Source: Vitis vinifera (lineage: Eukaryota; Streptophyta; Magnoliopsida; Vitales; Vitaceae). From it: DNA of 64,000 nt. Positions within the stretch are counted from its first letter, which is position 1. Each line of letters starts with the position of its first letter. Under the pieces are notes generated by a model, which was not told the DNA's origin, made no database searches, and worked only from the letters and a program-made list of their open reading frames with translations. The stretch is from the NCBI RefSeq assembly GCF_030704535.1, contig NC_081811.1, forward strand, positions 671,501-735,500, written 5' to 3'. Shown piece by piece: positions 33,501 through 45,500 of the stretch. Both the position numbers and the translations under genes were made by a program.

Positions 33501-36500
33501 GTGGATGGAGCCGTGCCGCGTGACGAGTACGTTGATGAGATGCTCGCGATGAGCTTGAGCCAGACCGAGGAGATAGCCCCGCCAGAGCTCGCTTCGCCAT
33601 TTGATCTCTTCGGGGTGTTCGTCCTCGAGATCGCCGAGGAGATCCAGGTTGCCCCCACTCCAGAGGTCGTCGAGGATGTTATAGTTGCTGTTGATGTGTT
33701 TGATGGCCCTGTTGGCCTAGTTGAGGGAGCGTCCGACCTTGTGGACCCACCTCTCCCCTTTGATGTTTTATCAGGATTTGTCTCCCGTCATGACTATGTT
33801 TCTGACTTTTCATCTATGGATTTGAGCACCTTTGAGTATTTGCTTGTCTCTCATGTTATTGATTTATCTGCACCATCTTCACCCACATCACAGATTTTTG
33901 ACATTGATGATGAGATTGCACAGCATGATTCAGATGATGACTCATCTCCTGCTTCCGATTCAGACCCCGTTGATCAGAGGGTTTCACCTGCTGTAGGGGA
34001 CACCGAGATTGTTGACTTTGGCACGGCAGATCAGCCTGGGGAGTTGAGGATCGGATCGGATTTGTCTACAGATGAGAGAGATAGCCTCATCCAGCTACTC
34101 AGATCCTACTTGGATGTTTTCGCATGGTCTTATGAGGACATGCCAGGCCTTGATCCATCTATCGTCCAGCATCGTTTGCCACTTCTGCCCCAGGCCAGAC
34201 CGGTTAAGCAGAAGTTGAGACGATTGCACCCTCGTTGGAGCTTGCAGGTGAAAGAGGAGATCCAGAAGCAGCTCAATGTGGGATTTCTATCAGTGGTCGA
34301 GTACCCGGAGTGGCTGGCCAATGTCGTCCCTGTTCCCAAAAAGGACGGCAAAGTGAGAGTCTGTGTGGATTTCCGAGATCTCAACAAGGCCAGTCCTAAG
34401 GATGATTTTCCTCTCCCACACATCGACATGTTAGTTGACAGTACAGCAGGTCACTCGATGTTGTCCTTTATGGACGGATTTTCCGGGTACAGTCAGATCT
34501 TGATGGCTCCAGAGGACATGGAGAAGACGTCCTTCATTACCGAGTGGGGTACTTATTGCTATAGAGTCATGCCATTCGGATTGAAGAACGCAGGAGCCAC
34601 ATATCAGAGAGCAGCGACCACACTCTTCCATGACATGATGCATCGGGATGTCGAGGTTTACGTAGACGACATGATAGTGAAATCCCGAGATAGATCAGAT
34701 CACTTGGCAGCTCTTGAGAGGTTCTTTGAGAGGATCAGACGGTTCAGATTGAGACTAAATCCCAAGAAGTGCACTTTCGGAGTGACTTCTGGGAAACTCT
34801 TGGGATACATGGTCAGTGAGCGAGGCATAGAGGTAGATCCAGACAAGATTAGAGCCATTCTTGACATGCCTGCGCCGAGGACAGAGAGAGAGGTCAGAGG
34901 CTGCCTGGGCAGACTTCAGTACATCAGTAGATTCATAGCCAGATTGACAGACATCTGCGAGCCCATATTTCGACTCTTGAGGAAGAGTCAACCTACTGTT
35001 TGGGATGACCAGTGCCAGCGTGCCTTCGAGAGGATCAGAGAGTACTTGTTGTCACCTCCTGTTTTGGCGCCTCCTACACCAGGCCGTCCTCTACTCTTAT
35101 ACTTGTCCGTATCAGACGTGGCTTTGGGTTGCATGTTAGCTCAGCTCGATGATTCGGGCAAGGATCGAGCCATTTACTATCTGAGTAAGAGGATGCTAGA
35201 CTACGAGACGAGGTATGTCATGATTGAGCGTTATTGTTTGGCATTGGTTTGGGCCACTCGCCGATTGAGACATTACATGACCGAGTATTCCGTGCACTTG
35301 ATATCCCGTCTAGATCCTTTGAGATATTTGTTTGATAGGCCCGCTCTGGTTGGTCGCCTTATGAGATGGCTGGTACTTCTTACTGAGTTTGACATCCATT
35401 ATGTCACTCAGAAGTCCATTAGAGGGAGTATTGTCGCAGATCATCTAGCATCATTACCAGTTTCCGATGGCCGAGCCATTGATGATGACTTTCCAGACGA
35501 GGATGTCGCTGCTGTGACTAGTCTGTCGGGTTGGCGCATGTACTTTGATGGTGCAGCTAACCATTCTGGATATGGGATAGGCGTCTTGTTGATATCCCCT
35601 CATGGTGATCACATTCCCAGATCTGTTCGTTTGGCATTCTCGGATCGACATCCTGCCACGAACAACATTGTTGAGTATGAGGCTTGTATCTTGGGGTTAG
35701 AGACGGCCTTTGAGCTCGGGATTAGACAGATGGAGGTGTTTGGTGACTCCAATCTGGTATTGAGACAGATTCAGGGTGAGTGGAAGACTAGAGATGTGAA
35801 GCTTAAGCCTTATCATGCATATTTGGAGCTACTGGTTGGGAGATTTGATGATTTGAGATATACCCATCTGCCTAGAGCGCAGAACCAGTTTGCTGATGCT
35901 TTAGCTACTCTAGCTTCCATGATCGATATTCCAGTTGACGCCACTGTTCGACCTTTGTTGATCGAGTCGAGATCTGCTCCTGCTTACTGTTGCTTGATCG
36001 ATGATGTAGAGCCTGATGATGGTTTGCCATGGTATCACGACATATATCACTTTTTGAGACTTGGCGTATATCCTGAGGCCGCCACGGCCAAGGATAAGAG
36101 AGCATTGAGACAGTTGGCCACTCGATTCGTGATTTGCGGTGAGACATTGTATAGACGATCGCCTGATGGGATGCTACTATTATGTTTGGACCGCACCTCT
36201 GCCGATCGGGTGATGAGAGAGGTTCATGCGGGAGTCTGCGGACCACATATGGGAGGACATATGTTGGCTCGTAAGATCATGAGGACAGGATACTTCTGGT
36301 TGACCATGGAGACAGATTGCTGCCAGTTTGTTCAGAGGTGTCCCGAGTGTCAGATACACGGAGATCTCATTCACGTGCCGCCCTCCGAGCTGCACGCACT
36401 GACTTCACCATGGCCATTTTCCGTCTGGGGTATTGATATCATCGGGAAGATTTCACCGAAATCTTCCAGTGGTCATGAGTTTATCCTGGTTGCCATCGAT

Positions 36501-39500
36501 TACTTCACCAAGTGGGTGGAGGCCGCTTCGTATGCGAGATTGACATCGTCTGGAGTTGCTAGTTTCATCAGATCACACATTATCTGTCGCTATGGAGTCC
36601 CTCATGAGTTGATTTCAGATAGAGGAGTACATTTCAGAGCAGAGGTTGACACCTTAGTACAGAGATACAGCATCCGGCATCATAGATCGTCTGCGTACAG
36701 GCCGCAGACGAATGGGGCAGTAGAGGCCGCGAATAAGAATATCAAGAGGATATTACGGAGGATGGTCGAGACTTCTCGGGATTGGTCAGAGAAGCTCCCA
36801 TTTGCATTGTGGGCTTATCGGACTTCTTTTCGCACCTCTACAGGCGCCACACCCTACTCCTTGGTATATGGCATGGAGGCGATGCTACCCGTTGAGATTG
36901 AGATGGGTTCGTTGAGAGTAGCACTAGAGCAGCGGATTCCCGAGGCAGATTGGGCTCAGGCTCGATTTGATCAGCTCAATCTCCTAGATGAGAGGAGATT
37001 GAGAGCAGCAGACCATGTTCATGCATATCAGAGGAAGATGGCCCGCGCTTTCAAAAAGCGGGTCAAGCCCAGATCATTACGGATAGGTGACTTGGTTCTG
37101 AAAGTCATCAGGGGATTGATCAGAGATCCTAGAGGGAAGTTCAGACCCAATTGGAGCGGACCTTATTTCATCAGGGAGTTGACCCCAGAGGGCGCTGCAT
37201 GGTTGATGGATTTAGATGGAAACCGATTCTCAGAGCCAACCAATGTGGATCAGCTAAAGAGGTACTATGTTTGAGACCATGGTCGCAGGATGGGTGGCCA
37301 TCATTTCGGTTAGCCGTTACCTTGTTATTCCTTTGTGATACATAGTCCGTTGCTAGCCCATTGAGCCTCGCATGCGCATTATAGCCTTTCTTTCTTATCG
37401 CCTTGCTCACATTTTCACACCGGGATAGGGGCCCCTTTAATGTATGCATGCATTGTTTGGTAGTTTCATGAGCCTTGGACCTAGGGGCATGTTTTTCTCA
37501 TCATCTTTTCCTATCACTGCACCTCTGCATTTTCATCTCATCTTAATGGTTGTGTTATTCATCTCTTCTTTTTTTTATCCTATCTACTATTTGTTTGTCT
37601 CATATTCTCTCCACCCTGAGTGGTGAGCCTCCTCAGTTCATCACATGGAGGATAGTCACATCATTTCCATCATCTATCTCACGGACACTGGTTTAGAGAT
37701 CCTTGGTTTGAGAAGGTCATCTCGTCAGAGAGAGTTTGTTTGTTACCTTATCACTTGGGGGTGTGTCCATTTGTTATTGATATCATCTTTGGGGTTCATT
37801 TGTTCACGTTCAGGGTACGCGTATTTGTATATATGTAAAAAAAAAAAAAAAAAAAAAAAAACAAAATCAAATAAAAAAAAAAAAAAATCATCATTATTAT
37901 TATTATTAGCACATGTGTGTATGTGCATAGTGTTCTCGATCATTGGGTATGTATATTGATGTCTGGGGGTCATTTTTATCGAGTATGTTCGTTATTGGGA
38001 GTTCGTATGTGAGCTCTCTGAGATCCCATGTTATTTGTATTGCTTCGTCATATCTATTTGTGAGAGAGATGAGTGACCTTCTCCTTAGGACTCCGAGTCA
38101 TTGTCCTTCCCATCATTACATTCATTATTGATGTGACTTCACTTCATGTTTGATCTGAGTTGATCACTACCTTTCTTCACATATCCATTGCTTCGCTGTC
38201 GTTTTTATCGTTGCTTGTGATTCATCTCATTCCCTTCGCATCTTATTCTCCCCTTACAGCGACCCATCTCGGGTTCGATACTTCGCATCATCATTACACA
38301 TATCACTACCAGTTCATTTTGCTTCATATGTCTCCTTATCGATATCATGTTCACATTAGGCATTCTCAGGTCCATGGCTCATGGGGTTCACCATACATGT
38401 TGCATTTCATATATATGAGGGCACGAGTTTTGATCATTGGGTATTTGAGCCTAGTTTCCTTTCATTTCTATCACCCTATCACCTTGGCCTACGTTACGTC
38501 CCGTGTCTTAAGACCACCCTGAGGCCATGGGATCAGATGTCGTCTTCGGCAGCCTCTACTTGGACAGGTGATTGAGATCTGGCTGATGTTTAGATATCGC
38601 CATGCTTCTTCTTCTGGGAGCCGCCTCTTTGATGTGTAGGTCTGATTCAGTTGTGTTCGGATTACCAGGATCGTGGGTTTGATGATGATTGATTTGGTGT
38701 CACCTGATTTTTGACCTATCATACCTCTGGTGCCACACTGGGGCATATCCCATTTCATTTGGAGGTTTATGGATCCTCACTCTGCACGATCATTATCACT
38801 TACTGGATGCTCACTGAGACGTGGACATGGTCGTTACCTTACGGAGCCCCTGAGATCCATCCAGCTAGTTCCGCACTTCTCGACGCTTGGATGCCACCAT
38901 GCCTCTCTATCTGGGAGGTCATCTTGGATATATGTGCATGATTCAGTTATGGATTCGGATGACCGGTATTACATGTTCGACGATAGATGACTTCATGTCG
39001 TGTTGTTCTTCGGGCCTATCGCGCACCTGATGCCATACTGGGGCATGTTTTCCGCTTCAGATGAGATTTACGGATCTTCGCGGAGGTCACGTGCTCGACG
39101 ATAGACGATTTCATGACACTTGTTCTTTTGACCTGTCGTGCACTCGATGCTCATACTGGGGCATATTTTCCGTTTTAGATGAGGTTTATGGATCTTCACT
39201 TATGTCGCATGATCGATGATAGATGATTTTATGTCGCCCGATTTTCGGACCTGTCGCGCACCTGAGGCCATACTGGGGCATATTCCGTTTCGGAGGATCT
39301 TTATGGATCTTCGCAGAGGTCACATGTTCGAGGATAGATGATTCCATGCTATCTGATCTCCGACTTATCATACATTTCGATGCCATACAGGGGCATATTT
39401 CGGTTCGGATGAGATTTATAGATCATGAGGGAGTCGCGTGCTTATCCTTATTTGGCGAGATGTATGCAGAGATGATGATATATTCGCTATCCTCACGATG

Positions 39501-42500
39501 ATTCCTTAGTGGAGCCTATCGAGAGCCCCCTAGCCAGGCATGGATGACCTGAGCTCATCTGATTTTTCGACGTATTACATTCTCGATGCCACACTGGGGC
39601 ATATTCCCCATCTTGATCGAGGTTTATAGATCCCCACTGGTTTACATGATCATCCACAGTTATGAGATACACGCCAGGTCGATGTTTGATTTCATTTTGT
39701 CCGGCTACTCCGAGGAGCCTCTCTTGAGTCATTCAGCTAGATTCATACCCTTTGATATAGTCGTGATCCTTGGACGGAGTTGTCTTTGGTGCCTGGATTT
39801 CCCGCGTCATCATTCCAGAGGGGTACATATCAGATCCGTTATGCGTCCCATTGGTGTTATTCTCGGGTTATCAGGACAGATCGGGTACATCTGACGCCAT
39901 ACTGGGGCATATTTCCCTCATTTAGCCATGGAGGCGATCGCTCTCTCACATATCCGTTACAGTTTCCATCACTCGGCTGAGATATATTGTATTCGCCTCA
40001 CTGACCATTATTCCTGAGCTTTTCATCGATATGAGCTCTCAGCGGAGCGTCGTTCGAGACTCGTAGAGTCCCTTTCAGCCATTTCCAGCGGATTGAGATT
40101 TGCAGTGGCATGCCACACTGGGGTATACCCCCGTCTTTGAGTACATCGGTTGTTTTGCACATCTTTCTCACTACTCAGTCCATTTCTTGATCTTTGCGGG
40201 TCATCATACTGGAGCATACCCCCTTTAACATTTTTCTATTGGGGCAACCCCCCACTATCATTTACGTTTGGGGCATCCCCCTACTGTCATTTTCGTTTGG
40301 GGCATCCCCCCACTGTCATTTACGTTTGGGGCAACCCCCCTACTGTCATTTTCGTTTGGGGCATCCCCCCACTATCATCTTTGTTCAGGGCATTCCCCGT
40401 TCTCGTCACTTTGTTTAGGGCATCCCCCTACTTTAGGTTTGTTTAGGGCATCCTCCTATCTTTACTTTGTTTAGGGCATCCCCCCACTGTCATTTACGTT
40501 TGGGGCATCCCCCCACTGTCATTTTCGTTTGGGGCCTCCCCCTACTGTCATTTTCATTTGGGGCATCCCCCCACTGTCCTTTTCGTTTGGGGCAGCCCCC
40601 TACTTTCATCTTGTTTAAGGGGTATTTCCAGTTTGTTTAGGGCATTCCCCTTTATTTCAGTTTATCACCACCATGGATCTTCATCCTTGGGCTTTCAGTT
40701 ATTTCACCACCATAGATTGGCATCTGGGCATTTATATCATATCACCACCGTAGGTCTTCACCTATGGGCCTTTTAGTTTAGTGTTTAGGTTTAGTTTTTT
40801 TGGGTTTGGCTTCCAGAGCTGTTATTTTCTCAGTTTGGTGTTTAGAGTCAGTCTCGACGTTCAAGGTCACATTCTCAGTTTCGGCGTTCAGAGCCATCAT
40901 CACTTCCTCAGTTTGACGTTCAGAGCCGCATTCCCTGTTCCGGCGTTTAGAGCCATCATTATCGTTTCTCAGTTTCGGCGTTCAGAGCCATTATTGCTCA
41001 GATTGACATTCAGAGTCGTATTCTCGTTCGGCGTTCAGAGCCATTACATCGTTCGTTCCGACGTTCGGAGCCATGTTTTGCTTCGTTTGGCATTCAGAGC
41101 CATCATCGTTTTCCAGTTTTGGCGTTCAAAGCCATTGTCGCTTCTCAGTTTTGGCGTTCAGAGCCATCACTATTTTCAGTTTTGGCGTTCAAAGCCATTG
41201 TCGCTTCTCAGTTTTGGCGTTCAGAGCCATCACTATTTTCAGTTTTGGCGTTCAAAGCCATTGTCGCTTCTCAGTTTTGGCGTTCAGAGCCATCACTATT
41301 TTCAGTTTTGGCGTTCAAAGCCATTGTCGCTTCTCAGTTTTGGCGTTCAGAGCCATCACTATTTTCAGTTTGGCGTTCAGAGCCATCATCGCTTTCCAGT
41401 TTTGGCGTTCAAAGCCATTGTCGCTTCTCAGTTTTGGCGTTCAGAGCCATCACTATTTTCAGTTTTGGCGTTCAAAGCCATTGTCGCTTCTCAGTTTTGG
41501 CGTTCAGAGCCATCACTATTTTCAGTTTTGGCGTTCAAAGCCATTGTCGCTTCTCAGTTTTAGCGTTCAGAGCCATCACTATTTTCAGTTTTGGCGTTCA
41601 AAGCCATTGTCGCTTCTCAGTTTTGGCGTTCAGAGCCATCACTATTTTCAGTTTTGGCGTTCAAAGCCATTGTCGCTTCTCAGTTTTGGCGTTCAGAGCC
41701 ATCACTATTTTCAGTTTGGCATTCAGAGCCTTTATCGCTTTTCAGTTTGGCATTCAGAGCCTTTATCGTTTTTTAGTTTCGGCGTTCAGAGCCATTATTG
41801 TCGCTTTTCAGTTCGGCGTTCAGAGCCATCATCGGTTTTCAGATCGACGTTCAGAGTCATCATCATCACTTCTCAGTTTCGGCGTTCAGAGCCATCATCG
41901 GTTTTCAGATCGACATTCAGAGTCGCATCCTCGGTTTCGGCGTTCAGAGTCGTTACCACTGTTTTCAGTTTGGCGTTCAGAGCCATCATCACTTTTTAGT
42001 TTCGACGTTCAGAGCCATCGTCGGTTTTCAGATCGATATTCAGAGTCGCATCCTCGGTTTGACGTTCAGGGTCATCATCATCACTTCTCAGTTTGACGTT
42101 CAGAGTCATCATCATCACTTCTCAGTTTCGGCGTTCAGAGCCGTCATCGGTTTTCAGATCGACATTCAGAGTCACATTTTCAGTCTCGGCATTCAGAGCC
42201 ATCGTCACTCCTCAGTTTGACATTCAGAGTCACATTCCTGGTTTCGGCGTTCAGAGCCATCATTATCGTTTCTCAGTTTCGATGTTCAGAGTCATTATTA
42301 CTCCTCAGTTTGACATTTAGAGTCGTATTCTCGTTCGTCGTTCAGAGACATTACGTCATTTCTTCCGGCGTTCAAAGCCATGTTTCGCTTCGTTCGGCGT
42401 TCAGAGCTATGTTTCGCTTCATTCGGTGTTCAGAGCCATCATCGCATCTTTGTTCGGCGTTCAGAGCCACCACTCATCAGTATTAGTGTTCAGAGCTATC

Positions 42501-45500
42501 CTCGTCGTATTTTCAGTTTCGGCGTTCAGAGCCATCATCGGTTTTCAGATCGACATTCAGAGTCGCATTTTCAGTTTCGATGTTCAGAGCCATCATCGCT
42601 TTTCAGTTTTGGCGTTCAGAGTCATCACTATTTTCAGTTTTGGCGTTCAGAGTCATCACTATTTTCAGTTTTGGCGTTCAGAGCCATCATCGCTTTTCAG
42701 TTTTGGTGTTCAGAGCCATCACTATTTTCGGTTTGGCGTTCAGAGCCATCATCATTATTTTCAGTGTGGCGTTCAGAGCCATCATCGCTTCTCAGTTTTG
42801 GCATTCATAGCCATCACTATTTTCGATTTAGGCTTCCAGAGCCATCACTATCATCTTGTTTAGGCTTCCAGTGCCACCGTCATCTTGCTTAGGCTTCCAG
42901 AGCCATTACCGTCATCTTGCTTAGGCTTCCAGAGCCATCACCGTCATCTTGTTTAGGCTTCCAGAGCCATTACTGTCATCTTGCTTAGGCTTCCAGTGCC
43001 ACCGTCATCTTGCTTAGGCTTCCAGTGCCACCGTCATCTTGTTTAGGCTTCTAGAGCCATTACCGTCATCTTGCTTAGGCTTCCAGAGCCATTACCGTCA
43101 TCTTGCTTAGGCTTCCAGTGCCATTTCCGTCATCTTGTTTAGGCTTCCAGAGCCATCACTGTCATCTTGTTTAGGCTTCCAGAGCCATTACTGTCATCTT
43201 GCTTAGGCTTCCAGAGCCATCACCGTCATCTTGTTTAGGCTTCCAGAGCCATTACTGTCATCTTGCTTAGGCTTCCAGAGCCATTACTGTCATCTTGCTT
43301 AAGCTTCCAGAGCCATTACCGTCATCTTGCTTAGGCTTCCAGAGCCATTACCGTCATCTTGCTTAGGCTTCCAGTGCCATTTCCGTCATCTTGTTTAGGC
43401 TTCCAGAGCCATCATTGTCGTCTTGTTTAGGCTTCCAGAGCCATCACTGTCGTCTTGTTTAGGCTTCCAGAGCTGTTATTTTCTAGTTTAGCTTTTAGAG
43501 TTAGTTTTTGGTTTGGCTTCTAGAGCTGTTATTTTCTAGTTTAGCTTTTAGAGTTAGTTTTTGGTTGGCTTCCAGAGCTGTTATTTTCTAGTTTAGCTTT
43601 TAGAGTTTATTTTCTAGTTTAGCTTTTAGAGTTGTTTTTTGGTTGGCTTCCAGAGCTGTTATTTCCTAGTTTAGCTTTTAGAGTTAGTTTTTGATTTGGC
43701 TTCCAAAGCCATCGTTTTTCTTAGTTTAGCGTTTAGGGTCAGTCCCGTCATTTAGAATCACTGCTCCTAGCGTTCATATTCACTGGCATTGCGCATCTTA
43801 CCTTCATGGTTTTGCATTCTTCCTCGGTTTTCCCTCACCTCGTTACCCTGTGCTTATCGCCTATTCATCTCGTAGTCCACATAGGGCAGTCTCCTTTAGA
43901 AGCATTCTTGTTTGTACTCCAGGGTGGTTCGACCGTTACTCATCTTTGACATTGATATCTTGAGTCACCTGTAGAGACGTCTTAGAGGGAGTCTGGGTCC
44001 TCGGTGCAACCTTAGAGGCGTTTTGAGATGCGCTTTTCTTTTAGGGTTAGTGTCTTTGTGTCCATGTTTCCCTAGTGTCCCTGTGGGGGTCTCTTTGGGT
44101 CTTCGGTAGAGTTCACTTCATTACACTCATTATTCACACTTTCTTTTCACTTCAGTGTTCGTATTCCTTACACTCGTGAACTTTACCGAAGAGGGGCATA
44201 TTTGTAGACCCCCATTTGGGGAGCTTAGTTTTTTATATAGCATTAGAGGAGCTGGCAGCACCCGGGAGGTGTGGGGGGGGACCCCTCTCCATGCGTGGGA
44301 CCAGCTGCAAGAGACAGAAACGCCATGCTTGCTGAGCGGAGGAATAGTAGGGCAAGTAGAAGCTTGCCAAAGAAGATAGAAACAGGAGACATCCGAAGAA
44401 AAAGGTAGAGGTTTTCTGAAGAGAGAGGGGGGAGCTTGGGGAGGAGAGCATGGTGGCTAGAGAGTGACGAGCAACTTGAGGAAAAGAGGAATGGCAAGCG
44501 AGCTGTCGGAGCTGGAGAAGGAAGGTGGTGTCTGAAGGAAGGAAGTCTACCCGAGGGCTTTTTCAGGTAAGTTTACGGGATACTCCTCTTGTTCATTTTC
44601 ACTTCCTCTGCTCTTCATCGTCTGTTTTTGCTACTCGAGCATCATTAGTTTAGGTGTTTATGGATCGAGTTTTGGCTGAATATGAGCTTGTTTTCATGTT
44701 TGCTCTGCTTTGGTTGTCTCACCCGTTTTAGACCCGTCGAGTGCAGCATGAAATGGGGCCTGGATAATAGATTGCTTATTTTGTTTTTAGCATGCTCTGC
44801 TTTCCGAGCCCCCCCCCCCCCCCCCCCTCTTCTTGCTTTTGGAAAAATACCTACCATTGTTTTTCTAAACTATCAGGAAGCTTTAAAATGTTTTAGTTCT
44901 GAATGGTTTCTAAATGTGACACCTTATCGAATATTGGGTGGTGAAGCTCAGATGGTTCAGATAATGCTGAAACCACAAGAAAAGATTATTGCAAAACCTG
45001 GTTCCACGTGCTACATGTCTGGGTCCACTCAAATGGAGAATGTTTATATCTCCAAAAATGTAGTAGGTATGTGGCAGTGGGCTTTCGGCAAGGCTACGAC
45101 AAGTGTAGTTCTTCTCAATCAAGGTTCAGGTGATGGCTTTGTTGGAACTGTTGCACCATCTCTTGCAAAAATCTTCCCGATTGATTCGGCAATGTTTGAC
45201 GGGAAGAGAGCTGCGAGACTTTTTTTTGAGAGAGAAAAATCTGGTGACTCATGAAAAAAAAAAAAAAAACGAGTAGGGGGATATTTTCTTTTTGAAGAAA
45301 AGAAAAGCTGAAGAGGTGGGAGTTTGGAGAGCTTGCATTTTGAATTGCACAGCTTTATTTTTGGGCAGTAGGTGTGGACGAGTGGGGCAGGTTTCAATGG
45401 CGTTTTTGATTTTGGATGGAAGGGAAATGATGGTTGATGAGTGTAAGTGGAGTTTCCAGGAAGAAAACTTTAAAGAATCGGTTTATGGAGCCTTTTTGTT

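Noticed and set aside
40781..42892. Several open frames of 140-325 codons on the plus strand
   Set aside because: They are translations of the T3 tandem array in all three frames, open only because the unit is a multiple of three without stops. No start context or domain.
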